Positions 49,541 through 60,354 are shown, numbered from the stretch's first letter. The stretch: 64,000 bases of DNA from CAVWUA01 sp963758025 (GCA_963758025.1 CAVWUA010000009.1:186001-250000), one strand, 5' to 3'. Program-made: numbers and translations. Notes: generated by a model not told the origin, from the letters alone.

Positions 49541-51039
49541 ATGTCGCTCACCCAGTCGGACGTCCTGATCGCCCGCAATCCCGCGACCGGGGCCGAGCTG
49601 GGGCGCGTCTCCGTCACGCCTCCCGAGACGGTGGATGGCCTCGTCCAGCAGGCCCGCGCGGCTCAAATCCGCTGGGCGGAGACGTCATGGCCCGAACGCC
49701 GGGAGGTCCTCCGCCGCCTGTGGACGGTGCTCGCCCGGGACGCCGACGCCTGGGCCGACGCGCTGACCGCCGAGGTCGGCAAGCCCCGGAGCGAGGCAAT
49801 GCTGGAGGTCGTCGCGGCGCTCGACGCCGTGCGGTGGACTGTCCAGCATGCCGGCAAGGCGCTCGCGGACCGGCGGATCGGCCACGGCTGGCAGCGCTGG
49901 ATGATGCTGCCCCCGGCCTGGCTGCGCTGGCGTCCGCTCGGCGTCATCGGCCTGATCGGCACGTGGAACTATCCGCTCCTCTTGACCGCGCCGGCCATCG
50001 CGCAGGCCCTGGCGGCCGGCAACGCGGTCGTCTGGAAGCCCTCCGAACTGGCCCCTTTGGCGGGCGAGCGTTTGCAGCGCGCTTCTGGAGGAGATCGGCC
50101 TGCCCTCGGGCCTGGTGGCCGCCGTCCAGGGCGGGGCGGACGTGGGCCAGGCGCTGATCGACGCGGCGATCGACAAGGGGCACTTCACCGGCGGCATCGC
50201 CAGCGGCCGTCGCGTGCTCGAATCGCTCGCGAGCCGGGGAATCCCGGCCGTCGCCGAGCTATCCGGGTTCGACCCGGCGATCGTCCTGCCCGACGCGCCT
50301 CGGGAATCCACCGCCCGGGCGCTCGCCTGGTCGGCCTTCGTCGGCGCGGGGCAGACGTGCGTGGCCGTCAAGCGGGTGTACGTCGTCGGCGACGCGACCC
50401 CCTGGGCGGAGCGGCTGGCCGAGATCGCCCGCGGGCTTCGCATCGGTGATCCCGCCGATCCCAACGTCGATGTCGGCCCCTTGATCTCCGAGGCCGCGCG
50501 GTCGCGGTTCGAGGGATACCTTCAAGGGGCGGTCGCGGCCGGAGCCCGCGTGCTCACCGGCGGATCGCCCGTGGACAGGTCCGGGCTGGTTCGTCGCGCC
50601 GACGGTCCTCCTGGCCGAGGACGACGCGCCGGAGCAGGCCCTCGCTGGCTGCTTCGGCCCGGTCGTGATCGTGCGGAGCGTCGCCGATGCCGAGGCGGCC
50701 GTGGACGCGGCGAACGCCGGGGTCTTCGGACTGGCGGCCAGCGTCTGGAGCCGCGACCGACGTCGGGCGCGCGCGATCGCCAGCCGGATCGAGGCGGGGA
50801 TGGTCGCCGTCAACGACGCGGTCGCTCCCTCGGCGGACGCCGCGGCCCCCTTCGGCGGGGTCAAGGGGAGCGGTCACGGCCGGGCGCGGGGCGTGCTCGG
50901 CCTCCGCGAGTTCGCCGCGCCGCAGGTGATCCACGTCCGCCGCGCGGGCGGGTTCCGGCCGCAGTTGTTCCCATACGGCGACCGTCTGGGAACGATCCTG
51001 GCGGTCTATCGGCGGCTGTTCCACCCGCCCGGCCGTTGA
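49541..51039 (+). CDS. Aldehyde dehydrogenase (two frameshifts)
   Basis: NAD(P)-dependent aldehyde dehydrogenase. N-terminal DVLIARNPATGAELGRVSVT; cofactor region GLIGTWNYPLLLTAPAIAQA and NAVVWKPSELAPLAGERLQR; after a +1 shift near 50078 LEEIGLPSGLVAAVQGGADV; general-base Glu in VAELSGFDPAIVLPD; catalytic Cys in FVGAGQTCVAVKRVYVV. A second +1 shift near 50572 precedes GPGWFVAPTVLLAEDDAPE and PFGGVKGSGHGRARGVLGLR. The start ATG 49541 lies 14 bases after the glycosyltransferase gene, so they may share a transcript. Confidence 0.87.
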
Positions 51040-51222
51040 GGAGAAACGGGCCTTCGGGATCGTCGGGACCGCTGGCCGACCTCGCGCGAAGCCGTTACAA
51101 TAGGAGCGACCGAAAAACACCCCCCCGGGCGAGACGCTCTCCGGGATTTCGGATCGGTTCCCGACCATGATTCCACGGTCGCTCACCACGGCGACTTTCG
51201 AAAAAAACGGAGTGCCCCCATC

Positions 51223-51450
51223 ATGGCGAAACTGCGACTCTTGAAGACCGGACACGGCGACCTCTGCCTGGCCGAGTGGGACGCGAAGCAACCCGAGACG
51301 ATCGACCGCGCCGCCTCGGCCTTCGCCGAGCATTACACCCCCGGCCGGCTCGCCTTCCGGCTGGATGGTCCCGGACGCACCACACCGATCCGCTCGTTCG
51401 ACGCCACCGCGCCGGAGATCCTCCTGGTTCCGGCCATCCAGGGCGGTTGA
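51223..51450 (+). CDS. Small conserved hypothetical protein
   Basis: 75-residue soluble protein (MAKLRLLKTGHGDLCLAEWD, ending EILLVPAIQGG). No recognised domain, no signal peptide. AAAAAACGGAG lies upstream of the ATG. The following gap (51451-51557) has only low-complexity CT-rich sequence. Confidence 0.6.
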   Translation: MAKLRLLKTGHGDLCLAEWDAKQPETIDRAASAFAEHYTPGRLAFRLDGPGRTTPIRSFDATAPEILLVPAIQGG

Positions 51451-51557
51451 GAGGGAAACCCATTGCCGCGCGGAACACGGAGAGATGACCGTTTCTCCCG
51501 CTTGCGACCTCTCTTCGACTCTGTGACCTCTGTGCTCTCTGTGGCAAGCTTCACCCC

Positions 51558-52412
51558 ATGATCCGCACTGGCTACTTGCGCTGGGAGATCGAGGCGGAGG
51601 ACGCCCGGAGCGCCGTTGACTCGCGTGCGCGCGAGGTGTTGCTCCGGGCACGGCCGTCGTACCGGGTGGTCCGGGTGAAGAACCAGGGGCATCAGGCGGC
51701 GGCCGAGCGTTTCCTGCGCGGCGAGGAAGGGTACGACGCCGTCTTGCGGACCGCCCAGAAAGAGGGGTCCGAGATCGACGTGACGATCCCCGACGTCGGC
51801 CCGCACGTTTTCCGCTACTCCGAGAGCGACCGGCTCCAGACCCCTCGGTTCTGGATGGAGAAGCTTCAGCGCGAGGTCAACGCCTTCGCGCACGAGGTTG
51901 TCCGCTCCGCGTCAAAGTTCCCCCAACTGGTCATCTCCAGCCCGGCCCTGCGCGCCGGTTACGCGAAACTCGTCGAGCATGAGACGTTCCGCGTGATCGA
52001 AGGACGGAGCCAGCCCGGCCCGACCCGCGACGACGAGCCGATGCGGATCGACGCCGGCGCGTACCAAACGGGCGTCCCCGAACTGGTCGCCGCCGAACTG
52101 GTCCGCGACGTGGTCGAGCCGAAGGAGTTCGACGAGTTCTGCCGGTTCGACCGCGTGACGATCCGCAACGGCGAGAAATACTACCGCATCCCCCGCCGCC
52201 CGCACGCCCTGATCGAGGTCTGGAACGCCCGCACCCTGCGCGGCGAGGCCCGCCTCTGCGTCGTGTTTCAGGACCCGGGAATGCCCCCCTCGGACGAGGT
52301 GGTGATGAAGTACCTGCTCGCCAAGCACCAGCCCGACCTGCTCTGGCAGGTCGGCATCCGCTTCAGCCCCCCGACCGGCAAGTTCGACGGCGCCCCGCCG
52401 CGCCGCTGGTGA
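51558..52412 (+). CDS. Hypothetical protein
   Basis: 284-residue soluble protein. I recognise no family. Visible segments: YLRWEIEAEDARSAVDSRAR, VEPKEFDEFCRFDRVTIRNG, RPHALIEVWNARTLRGEARL. It has no signal or membrane helix, and its codon use matches its neighbours. It converges with the CHAD gene (13 bases apart). Confidence 0.55.
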   Translation: MIRTGYLRWEIEAEDARSAVDSRAREVLLRARPSYRVVRVKNQGHQAAAERFLRGEEGYDAVLRTAQKEGSEIDVTIPDVGPHVFRYSESDRLQTPRFWMEKLQREVNAFAHEVVRSASKFPQLVISSPALRAGYAKLVEHETFRVIEGRSQPGPTRDDEPMRIDAGAYQTGVPELVAAELVRDVVEPKEFDEFCRFDRVTIRNGEKYYRIPRRPHALIEVWNARTLRGEARLCVVFQDPGMPPSDEVVMKYLLAKHQPDLLWQVGIRFSPPTGKFDGAPPRRW

Positions 52413-52425
52413 GCCATCCGCGCGA

Positions 52426-53401
52426 TCAGACCTTCATCCAGGCCCGGCGTTTCTTGCGATCGACCTTCTCCCACGCCTCGAAAAACCGCGCGCAATTCTC
52501 GTTCGCGGCCTGTTCCAGACGTTCGACCAGCCGGCCCGCCACCAGGTTCACGGGGTCGTCCCCGGGGTGTTCGGCCGCCATCTCGCGGACCGTCCGGCGC
52601 ACGACGACGGCGTCCTGATGTTCCCCCAGGATCGAAACCACGTCGTCCATCAGGCGAGCGAACCGCTTCGCCTCCTTCCGCGTGCCGGAATCCAGCACCC
52701 GCGCCACCGACCTGGCGGCGACGCGGGCATCCTTGCCGCGCTTGCGCGTCTCGTGAAAGTCCGCCTCGGGGGAGTCTTCGCCGAGCGCGCGACCCGCCTT
52801 CCGGACCTTCTTCCAGAGCCTGGCGGCCAGCCCGGGAAGGACCGTCCGGCCTGGTTCCTCGGCATCCTCCCAGACCGCCGGGAAGCGGCCCGCCTCGATC
52901 AAACGGAGGCGGAGGTCCGGGTATCGCTCGCCGTGCAGGGCCTCGATCAAGGCGTCCCGCGCCTCGGAACGCTGGCGAGCGAGCGACTGAAAGAGCGGTT
53001 CGAGCGGTTCCTGAAGGTCCTCGGCATGGTGGCGCAACGTCTCCTGGACGATATCGATGTCGCGCACGGCCCCGAGCCGACGTCCCAGCCACCGCAGGTC
53101 CTCATTAAGCCGCTCAGCCCAGAGCCGATCGAGCGACGGCCGGAACAGGCGGAGGTCGCCACGGAGCGAGCGGACGGGCGCCGCAATCGGTGGACCCCCT
53201 CCGGCCCGCCGTCGCGGGCGACCGGCTCGCGCTCCAGCAACCGGAGCACGTCCGCGCGAGCACCATCCGGACCGCGCAACGCAACGGATCGTCGGGAGAC
53301 ACGTCCTCCGACGCCCAGCGTTTCAAATCCGCCAGCTCGTGAGGAGTCGGAACGTCCGCATCCTCACCGTTCACCTCACCTTGATCCTGCGCGAACTTCA
53401 T
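52426..53401 (-). CDS. CHAD domain protein (two frameshifts)
   Basis: Conserved histidine alpha-helical domain protein; CHAD proteins bind polyphosphate. The N-terminus (GEDADVPTPHELADLKRWAS, DPLRCAVRMVLA) is in one frame, the middle (EPVARDGGPEGVHRLR) in a second, and the rest in a third: RGDLRLFRPSLDRLWAERLN, DLRWLGRRLGAVRDIDIVQ, FHETRKRGKDARVAARSVAR. The two shifts are near 53245 and 53185. The two H-x-x-R/K pairs (VHRLR, FHETRKRGK) are the polyphosphate-contact signatures. Start ATG 53401 is tentative; TTG 53437 is possible. No polyphosphate kinase is nearby. Confidence 0.75.
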
Positions 53402-53725
53402 ACCATTGATCGTAGGCAATGCGACAGACCGGAGCAAGACGCCCCCGCTGGAGACTGACGACGGCCATCATCATCCAGCCCGGCAGAGTCCGCCTTACGG
53501 ATTGTGAAAATATTAACAAATATTTTTAATTTATTATAATTATTTCTTAGAATCAAAGGAAGGAGACGTTCGAGGTCGGGTCGAGCCCATTGCCAGAGGG
53601 ACCAGCAGGGCAACACCAGAAAATTTACCCATATAAGATTATTCACCAAAACCGGATTTGTCCGTGCCATTCCGCCGGGGGCCGTCGAAGCGGCCGGCCG
53701 GGCATCCGACTTCTCGGACGCAATT
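53402..53725. other. Gene-free gap with AT-rich block
   Basis: Between the CHAD gene and the duplicated leader. It holds an unusually AT-rich tract at about 53500-53560 and a second at 53625-53660, but no convincing ORF. It may carry the promoter for the LEPR gene. Confidence 0.4.
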
Positions 53726-53897
53726 GGATCGCGCATTTTTTCTGGACACAGGTAGGCAAACAGTCCGAATCTAACGTACGTGTCCAGGAGACCTGGGAGG
53801 GGGTCCCGGACGGCGAGTCCCACGCTCAGCCGGCAGATTACCGGTTTGCGGGGCTGGAACTATTGGGCCTCCCCATCGCTTTGAAGGAATTCATCCC
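53726..53897 (+). promoter_or_regulatory. Conserved leader with stem-loop before LEPR gene 1
   Basis: 172-base leader shared with 56835-57003. It contains an inverted repeat CTGGACAC (53742-53749) / GTGTCCAG (53780-53787). The loop differs between copies while the stem is kept; an outer U-G pair here is C-G in the other copy. A conserved GGGAGG/GGGTCCCGGAC segment follows. AAGGAA is the probable ribosome site. Function unknown. Confidence 0.5.
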
Positions 53898-56671
53898 ATG
53901 TGGCAATTCCGGACGCCTTCTCGCACGCAGGTTGAGGCCAGACAGAACCCCGCTCGTCGTTCCCGGTTGTATCAGCCGCGCTGCAAGCCCCTCGAGCCTC
54001 GTTGCCTTCTGTCGGTCACCCTCACGAATAGCGGATCCTCCGCCCCCCTGGTCGGATCCCCCGTCACCTGGACGGCGGCGACCGGCGACCACGGAGACTC
54101 CCCCGTTTACCAGTTCCGCGTGGGGCCGACCGGCGGTCCGTCCCACGTGGTGCGGGACTTCAGCCCCACCAACAGCTTCACCTGGGACCCTCTGGAGGAG
54201 GGCAGCTATGACATCCAGGTGACCGTCAAGGACAGCGTCAGCGACACGACGGGCGAGACCACGAACGCGTCCTATATCGCGAATTCGCGGGTCGATGGCC
54301 CCGGCGCGGTGGTCAACCCCACCTCCAACCCCCTGGTCGCCCTCTACAGCGCGCCCCCCTCCGCCGGCAGTTCGATGTCCGTCGAGTTCAAACCCCAGGA
54401 CTCCAACCAGTCCTGGGACACGACCGCGCCGCTGCCCATCGTGCCGGGGGAGAGCACCAACTTCCTCGTCGCGGGCCTGCTCCCCGACACGACCTACCTT
54501 ATGAGGCACGTCCTCAACGATGGGACGACCTCCGACCCGCTGACGTTCCAGACCGGAGCCCTGCCGACGGATTTGACCTTCCCCACCTTCACCGTGGAGC
54601 AGGCGCCCGGACCCGGAACGGACCTGAGTCAGGACCTGGTATTCCACAACGGGTTCCCGATCAATGCGCCGGCCGACACCGTCAATACCCTGGCGACGGA
54701 CCGGATGGGCAACATCCTCTGGTACTATGATCCGGTCGCCCACGACTTCCCCAGCTATGCCCCGACCCTCGTGCCCGGCGGCACGGTGTTCTTGCTGGGT
54801 GGCGTGCTGGACGGCTACGGAGGCGCGGACACGCTGCGGGAGGTCAACCTGGCCGGCGACACCCTGCGCGAGACGAACGTCGATGCCGTCAACGCCGAGC
54901 TGGCCGCGCTGGGGCAGCCCTCGATCACGGACTTCAACCACGAAGCCCTGCGCCTGCCCAACGGCGACACGGCGGTCCTGTCCAGAAGCCCGAGGACCAT
55001 CGACGTCAATGGCACGCCCACCAAGTACGCGGGCGACATGGTCCTCATCCTGGACCAGAACTTCCAGGTGGTGTGGACCTGGGATCCCTTTACCTGGCTC
55101 GACACCAACCGCCTCCCCACGCAGGGCGAAGGCCCGATCGACTGGACGCACTCGAACGCCATCGCCTGGTCCCCCGCCGACAGGAACCTGCTGGTCTCCA
55201 TACGTTCCCAGGACTGGGTGGTCAAGATCGACTACGCCAACGGGAACGGCGACGGCCACGTCGTCTGGCGGCTCGGGCAGGACGGCGATTTCACCATCAA
55301 TTCCACGGACCCTTACCCCTGGTTCACCCACCAGCACGACGTCAGCTATGTCAACGACTCGACGCTGGTGCTCTTCGATAACGGGAACACCCGTCACAGT
55401 CAGGACCCCCAGGCGCACAGCCGCGGGCAGGAACTGGTCCTCGACGAAAAGACGATGCAGGCGACGCTGGTCGTCAATGCCGACCTGGGCAACTACGCCC
55501 CCGCCGTGGGAAGGCGCAGAAGCTCCCCAACGGGAACCTCGACTTCACCTCCGGGTTTGCCCAGCAGACCATCGAGGTGCTCCCGGACGGCACCAAGACC
55601 TACGTGCTCAAGATGACCATGCCCGGTTTGGAGTACCGCTCCTACATCTACGACACCCTCTACGACGCCCCCTCCAACCTCTTTCCGAAGTCCGACCTGT
55701 CCATCTTCCGGCCCTCGAACGGCCGTTGGTACGTCACGTCGCCCGGCGGTCCGGTCCTCGTCTCCGGCCAGCAATGGGGCCTGCCGGGAGACATCCCCAC
55801 CCCCGCCGACTTCAACGGCGACGGCAAACCTGAACTGGCCGTCTTCCGCCCCTCCAATGGCTCGTGGTACATCCGGACCTCCGATGGCCAGATCCTCATG
55901 AACGGTGCGCAGTGGGGATTGCCCGGCGACATTCCCCTCACCGGCGACTTCAACGACGACGGCCAGACCGACCTGGCCGTCTTCCGCCCCTCCAATGGCT
56001 CGTGGTACGTCCGAACCATGGATGGCCAGATTCTCATCGACGGTGCGCAGTGGGGCCTCCCAGGGGACAGGCCGGAGGTCGGGGATTTCAACGGCGACGG
56101 CCAGACCGACCTCGCCGTCTTCCGCCCCTCCAACGGCTCGTGGTACCTCCGAACGCTCGACGGCCAGATTCTCATGGACGGCGTGCAATGGGGGCTCAAC
56201 GGCGACATCCCCGAGCCGGCCGACTTCAACGGCGACGGCCAGACCGACCTGGCCGTCTTCCGCCCCTCGAACAGCCAGTGGTACATCGCCTCGATCGGCG
56301 GCCCGATCCTCACGTATGGTCAGCAATGGGGCCTGCCGGGGGACATCCCCGCGACGGGGGACTTCAACGGCGACGGCAAGGCCGACCTGACCATCTTCCG
56401 CCCCTCCGACGGCCGCTGGTATGTCGCGGGAGTCGGCGGTCCGGTCCTCGTCCCCGGCCAGCAATGGGGCCTGCCGGACGACATCCCGACCACGGCGACC
56501 GCCGTCCAGATGGCCCAGCAGGTCTACGGCGCGAGTTCGACGCCGCTTCCGGACCCGAACCTGACGAACCCGCCGTCGCAGACTCCGGTCACGCCGGGTG
56601 CGGGTTCTCTCCTCCGCCTCATCCGGCAGGGGCGTCGCGATCGTTGGGGCCGGTTGGTGTTCAACGTCTGA
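53898..56671 (+). CDS. LEPR-leader arylsulfotransferase-like protein with FG-GAP repeats, copy 1 (frameshift)
   Basis: The N-terminus has the planctomycete LEPR-x-LL signature (PLEPRCLLSVTLTNS), thought to direct proteins to the surface. An Ig-like domain follows (SPVTWTAATGDHGDSPVYQF), then an ASST-type propeller: RMGNILWYYDPVAHDFPSYA, DFNHEALRLPNGDTAVLS, DWTHSNAIAWSP, WFTHQHDVSYVND. Arylsulfotransferases move sulfate between phenols through a His; the candidate His lies in THQHD. After a shift near 55515 come six repeats of about 44 residues (VFRPSNGSWYIRTSDGQILM, NGAQWGLPGDIPLTGDFND). Tandem paralogue of the gene at 57004. Confidence 0.82.
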
Positions 56672-56696
56672 CGACTCTCGACGCGTTCCGAAGGAC

Positions 56697-56750
56697 GAAA
56701 ACCCGGCGTCGATGAAGACCGTCGAACCGTCGGCAGCGACGCCGGGTTTT
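56697..56750 (+). terminator. Intrinsic terminator after LEPR gene 1
   Basis: Long hairpin AAAACCCGGCGTC ... GACGCCGGGTTTT with 13 matched bases in each arm and a U-rich end, about 26 bases after the stop codon. Good intrinsic terminator. Copy 2 lacks it because its downstream sequence was replaced by the IS110 remnant. Confidence 0.75.
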
Positions 56751-56834
56751 GTAGAGTGGGCACCGCCGCGCGGACCATGCTGACGTGAAGAGGTCCGCAC
56801 CGCGGGCCTTGCTGTTCCGCGAGGCTCAGGATGG

Positions 56835-57003
56835 GATCACGCTTTTTTCCTGGACACGAGCATGCATCTGGCCCCAACCTAAGATACGTGTCCAGGAGAC
56901 CTAGGAGGGGGTCCCGGACGGCGAGCTCAACGCTCATCCGGCAAATTCCGGTTTGCACGGCTGGAATCATCAGGCCTCTCGATCGCTTTAAGGAATTCAT
57001 CCC
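56835..57003 (+). promoter_or_regulatory. Conserved leader with stem-loop before LEPR gene 2
   Basis: Second copy of the leader at 53726-53897. Stem CTGGACAC (56850-56857) / GTGTCCAG (56888-56895), extended by a C-G pair. The loop sequence is unrelated to copy 1, the downstream GGGTCCCGGACGGCGAG is identical. It carries the same ribosome site. Confidence 0.5.
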
Positions 57004-59749
57004 ATGTGGCAACTCCGGACACCTTCTCGCACGCAGGTTGAGGCCAGACAGAACCCCGCTCGTCGTTCCCGATTGTACCAGCCGCGCTGCACGCTCCTCG
57101 AGCCTCGTTGCCTCCTCTCAATCACCCTTACGAATAGCGAACCCGCCGCTCCCCTGGTCGGTTCCCCCGTCACCTGGACGGCGGCGACGGGCGACCACGG
57201 AGACACCCCCGTTTACCAGTTCCGCGTGGGACCGACCGGCGGTCCGTCCCACGTGGTGCGCGACTTCAGCCACAGCAACAGCTTCACCTGGGACCCTCTG
57301 GAGGAGGGCAGCTATGACATCCAGGTGATCGTCAAGGACCGCTTCATCGGTGAACCCGCCGAGTCCGCGAACGCGTCCTATACCGCACAATCGCGGGTCG
57401 ATGGCCCCAGCGCGGTGATCAGCCCCACGTCCAACCCCCTGGTCGCCCTCTACAGCGCGCCCCCCTCCGCCGGCAGTTCGATGTCCGTCGAGTTCAAACC
57501 CCAGGACTCCAACCAGTCCTGGGACACGACCGCGCCGCTGCCCATCGTGCCGGGGGAGAGCACCAACTTCCTCGTCGCGGGCCTGCTGCCCGACACGACC
57601 TACCTCATGAGGCATGTCCTGAACGATGGGACGACCTCCGACCCGCTCACGTTCCAGACCGGAGCCCTGCCGACGGATTTGACCTTCCCCACCTTCACCG
57701 TGGAGCAAGCGCCCCGCCCCGGAACGGACGTGAGTCAGAACCTGATTTTCCACGTCGGGATCAATCCCCCGGCCGGTACCGTCGGCACCCTGGCGACGGA
57801 CCGGATGGGCAACATCCTCTGGTACTATGATCCGGTCGCCCACGACTTCCCCAACTATGCCCCGACCCTCGTGCCCGGCGGCACGGTCCTTCTGCTGGGA
57901 GGCGCGGAGGACGGCGTCGGAGGCGTGGACACGCTACGGGAGATCAACCTGGCCGGCGACACCCTGCGCGAGACGAACACCAGCGCCGTCAACGCCGAGC
58001 TGATCGCGCTGGGGAAGCCCGGGATCACGGACTTCAACCACGAAGCCCTGCGCCTGCCCAACGGCAACACGGCGGTCCTGGCGACGACCCCGAGGACCAT
58101 CGACGTCAATGGCACGCCCACCAAGTACGCGGGCGACATGGTCCTCGTCCTGGACCAGGACTTCCAGGTGGTGTGGACCTGGGATCCCTTTACCTGGCTC
58201 GACACCAACCGCCTCCCCACGCAGGACGAAGGACCGACCGACTGGACGCACGCGAACTCGATCGCCTGGTCCCCCGCTGATGGAAACCTGCTGGTCTCCA
58301 TGCGCGCCCAGGACTGGGTGGTCAAGATCGACTACGCCAACGGGAACGGCGACGGCCACGTCGTCTGGCGGCTCGGGCCGGACGGCGATTTCACCATCAA
58401 TTCCACCGACCCTTACCCCTGGTTCACCCACCAGCACGACGTCAGCTATGTCAACGACTCGACGCTGGTGCTCTTCGATAACGGGAACACCCGCCAGAGT
58501 CAGGACCCCCAGGCGCACAGCCGCGGGCAGGAACTGGTCCTCGACGAGAAGACGATGCGGGCGACGCTGGTCGTCAATGCCGACCTGGGCAACTACGCCC
58601 CCGCCGTGGGAAGCGCAGAAGCTCCCCAACGGGAACCTCGACTTCACCTCCGGGTTTGCCCAGCAGACCATCGAGGTGCTCCCGGACGGCACCAAGACCT
58701 ATGTACTCAAGATGACCATGCCCGGCCTGGAGTATCGCTCGTACATCTACGACACCCTCTACGGCGTCCCCTCCAACCTCTTCGGAAAGTCCACCCTGTC
58801 CATCTTCCGGCCCTCGAACGGCCAGTGGTACATCAAGTCGCCCAACGGTCCCGTCATCACCTATGGTGAGCCGTGGGGGCTCAATGGCGATATCCCCGCC
58901 CCCGCCGACTTCAACGGCGACGGCCAGACCGAGCTGGCCGTCTTCCGACCCTCCAGCGGTCTGTGGTACATCCGGACCACCGAGGGCCAGATCCTCATGA
59001 ACGGTGCGCAGTGGGGATTGCCCGGCGACATCCCCCTCACCGGCGACTTCAACGACGACGGCAAGGCCGACCTGGCCGTCTTCCGACCTTCCAACAGTCA
59101 GTGGTACATCCGGACCCTCGATGGTCAGATCCTCATGGACGGCGCGCGGTGGGGCCTCCAGGGTGATAAGCCGGAGGTCGGGGATTTCAACGGCGACGGC
59201 CAGACCGACCTGGCCGTCTTCCGCCCCTCCAACGGCTCGTGGTACATCCGGACCCTCGGCGGCCAGGTGCTCATGGACGGCGTGCCATGGGGCCTCAATG
59301 GCGACATCCCCGAGCCGGCCGACTTCAACGGCGACGGCCAGACCGACCTGGCCGTCTTCCGCCCCGCGAACAGCCAGTGGTACATCATGTCGATCGGCGG
59401 CCCGATCCTCGCCTACGGTCAGCAATGGGGCCTGCCGGGGGACATCCCCGCGACGGGGGACTTCAACGGCGACGGCAAGGCCGACCTGACCATCTTCCGC
59501 CCCTCGGACGGCCGTTGGTACGTCGCGGGGGTCGGTGGTCCGGTCCTCGTCTTTGGCCAGCAGTGGGGCATGCGGAACGACATCCCGACCACGGCGACCC
59601 CCATCCAGATGGCCCAGCAGGTCTACGGCGCGAGTTCAACGCCGCTTCCGGCGTCGCCGACTCCGGTCGCCCCGGGCCCGGGTTCTCTGCTCCGCCTCAT
59701 CCAGCAGGGGCGTCGCGATCGTCGGGGCCGGTTGGCGCTCGGCCTCTGA
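57004..59749 (+). CDS. LEPR-leader arylsulfotransferase-like protein with FG-GAP repeats, copy 2 (frameshift)
   Basis: Close paralogue of 53898-56671 with the same domain order: LEPR leader (LLEPRCLLSITLTNS), Ig-like domain, ASST-type propeller (DFNHEALRLPNGNTAVLA, WFTHQHDVSYVND) and six FG-GAP-like repeats (VFRPSNSQWYIRTLDGQILM). Differences cluster in loops, and one gap sits at FHVGINPPAGT. The reading frame breaks at the same place as in copy 1 (58612, just after NYAPAVG) but in the other direction. The end differs slightly (GRLALGL). Presumed surface protein; the substrate is unknown. Confidence 0.82.
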
Positions 59750-59761
59750 CGACGCTCGACG

Positions 59762-60090
59762 CGCACCGTCTGCATCCTCGACCAGGAGGGACACACCCTG
59801 CTCCATGAGGACATTCCCGCCAACCCCGAGGACTTCCTCGCCGCCGTCGAGCCCTTCCGCGACGGCCTGGTCGTCGCCTGCGAGTGCACCTTCTCCTGGT
59901 ACTGGCTCGCCGACACCTGCCAGGAGCAGGGCATCCCCTTCGTCCTCGGACACGCGCTGGAGATGCAGGCCATCCATGGGACCAAGACCAAGAACGACAG
60001 CGTTGACAGCGAGAAGATCGCCCACCTGCTCCGCGCCGGGCTGCTGCCGCGGGCGTATGTCTATCCGGCCGCGCTGCGCCGCCCGCGTGG
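59762..60090 (+). pseudogene. IS110-family transposase remnant
   Basis: An open frame without start reads RTVCILDQEGHTLLHEDIPA, then EPFRDGLVVACECTFSWYWL and KTKNDSVDSEKIAHLLRAGL, ending at LLPRAYVYPAALR. This is the N-terminal DEDD domain of an IS110/IS1111-type transposase: the Glu in ACECTFSWYW and the D-x-x-D in KNDSVDSEK are kept, but the first Asp and the start are missing, as is all of the C-terminal Ser domain. Homology with the end of LEPR copy 1 stops about 14 bases after the stop codon, at the left edge of the remnant. Confidence 0.8.
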
Positions 60091-60294
60091 GTCCTCGCCG
60101 GGACGCCGATCCCCCGAGTGCCCGCCACGCGCGCGACGACGCCGATCGCCGCGTGCGTGCCGACCCCCGCGAGCGGTTTGCGCGCCGATGCCCCGCGCAT
60201 CGCAACTCCCCCACCCGACCCTCCCCGCGCCGCCTGCGTCCCGCGCCGGTCCGTCGCGCCGAGCCACCCGAAACCCGGTCAGGAACCTCTCCCC

Positions 60295-60354
60295 CTGCCA
60301 CGGCCCGGCGACGGTGCGCTCTGGACAGGAGAGGCCATGAGAGCGGTTAGGCGG
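60295..60354 (-). repeat. 60-base direct repeat A containing an attC-like R'' box
   Basis: On the minus strand it starts with CGCCTAACCGCTCTCATGG and ends with GGGCCGTGGCAG. It is nearly identical to 60814-60873. The GCCTAAC box (60346-60352) holds the TAA stop of the small gene 60347-60550. No matching GTTAGGC box is found beyond it before the IS110 remnant, so this looks like half of a recombination site. Confidence 0.6.

Noticed and set aside
53742..53800. Cyclic-di-GMP (GEMM) riboswitch before LEPR gene 1
   Set aside because: A GGCAAAC segment occurs in copy 1 but is absent from copy 2, and the conserved tetraloop-receptor parts are missing.
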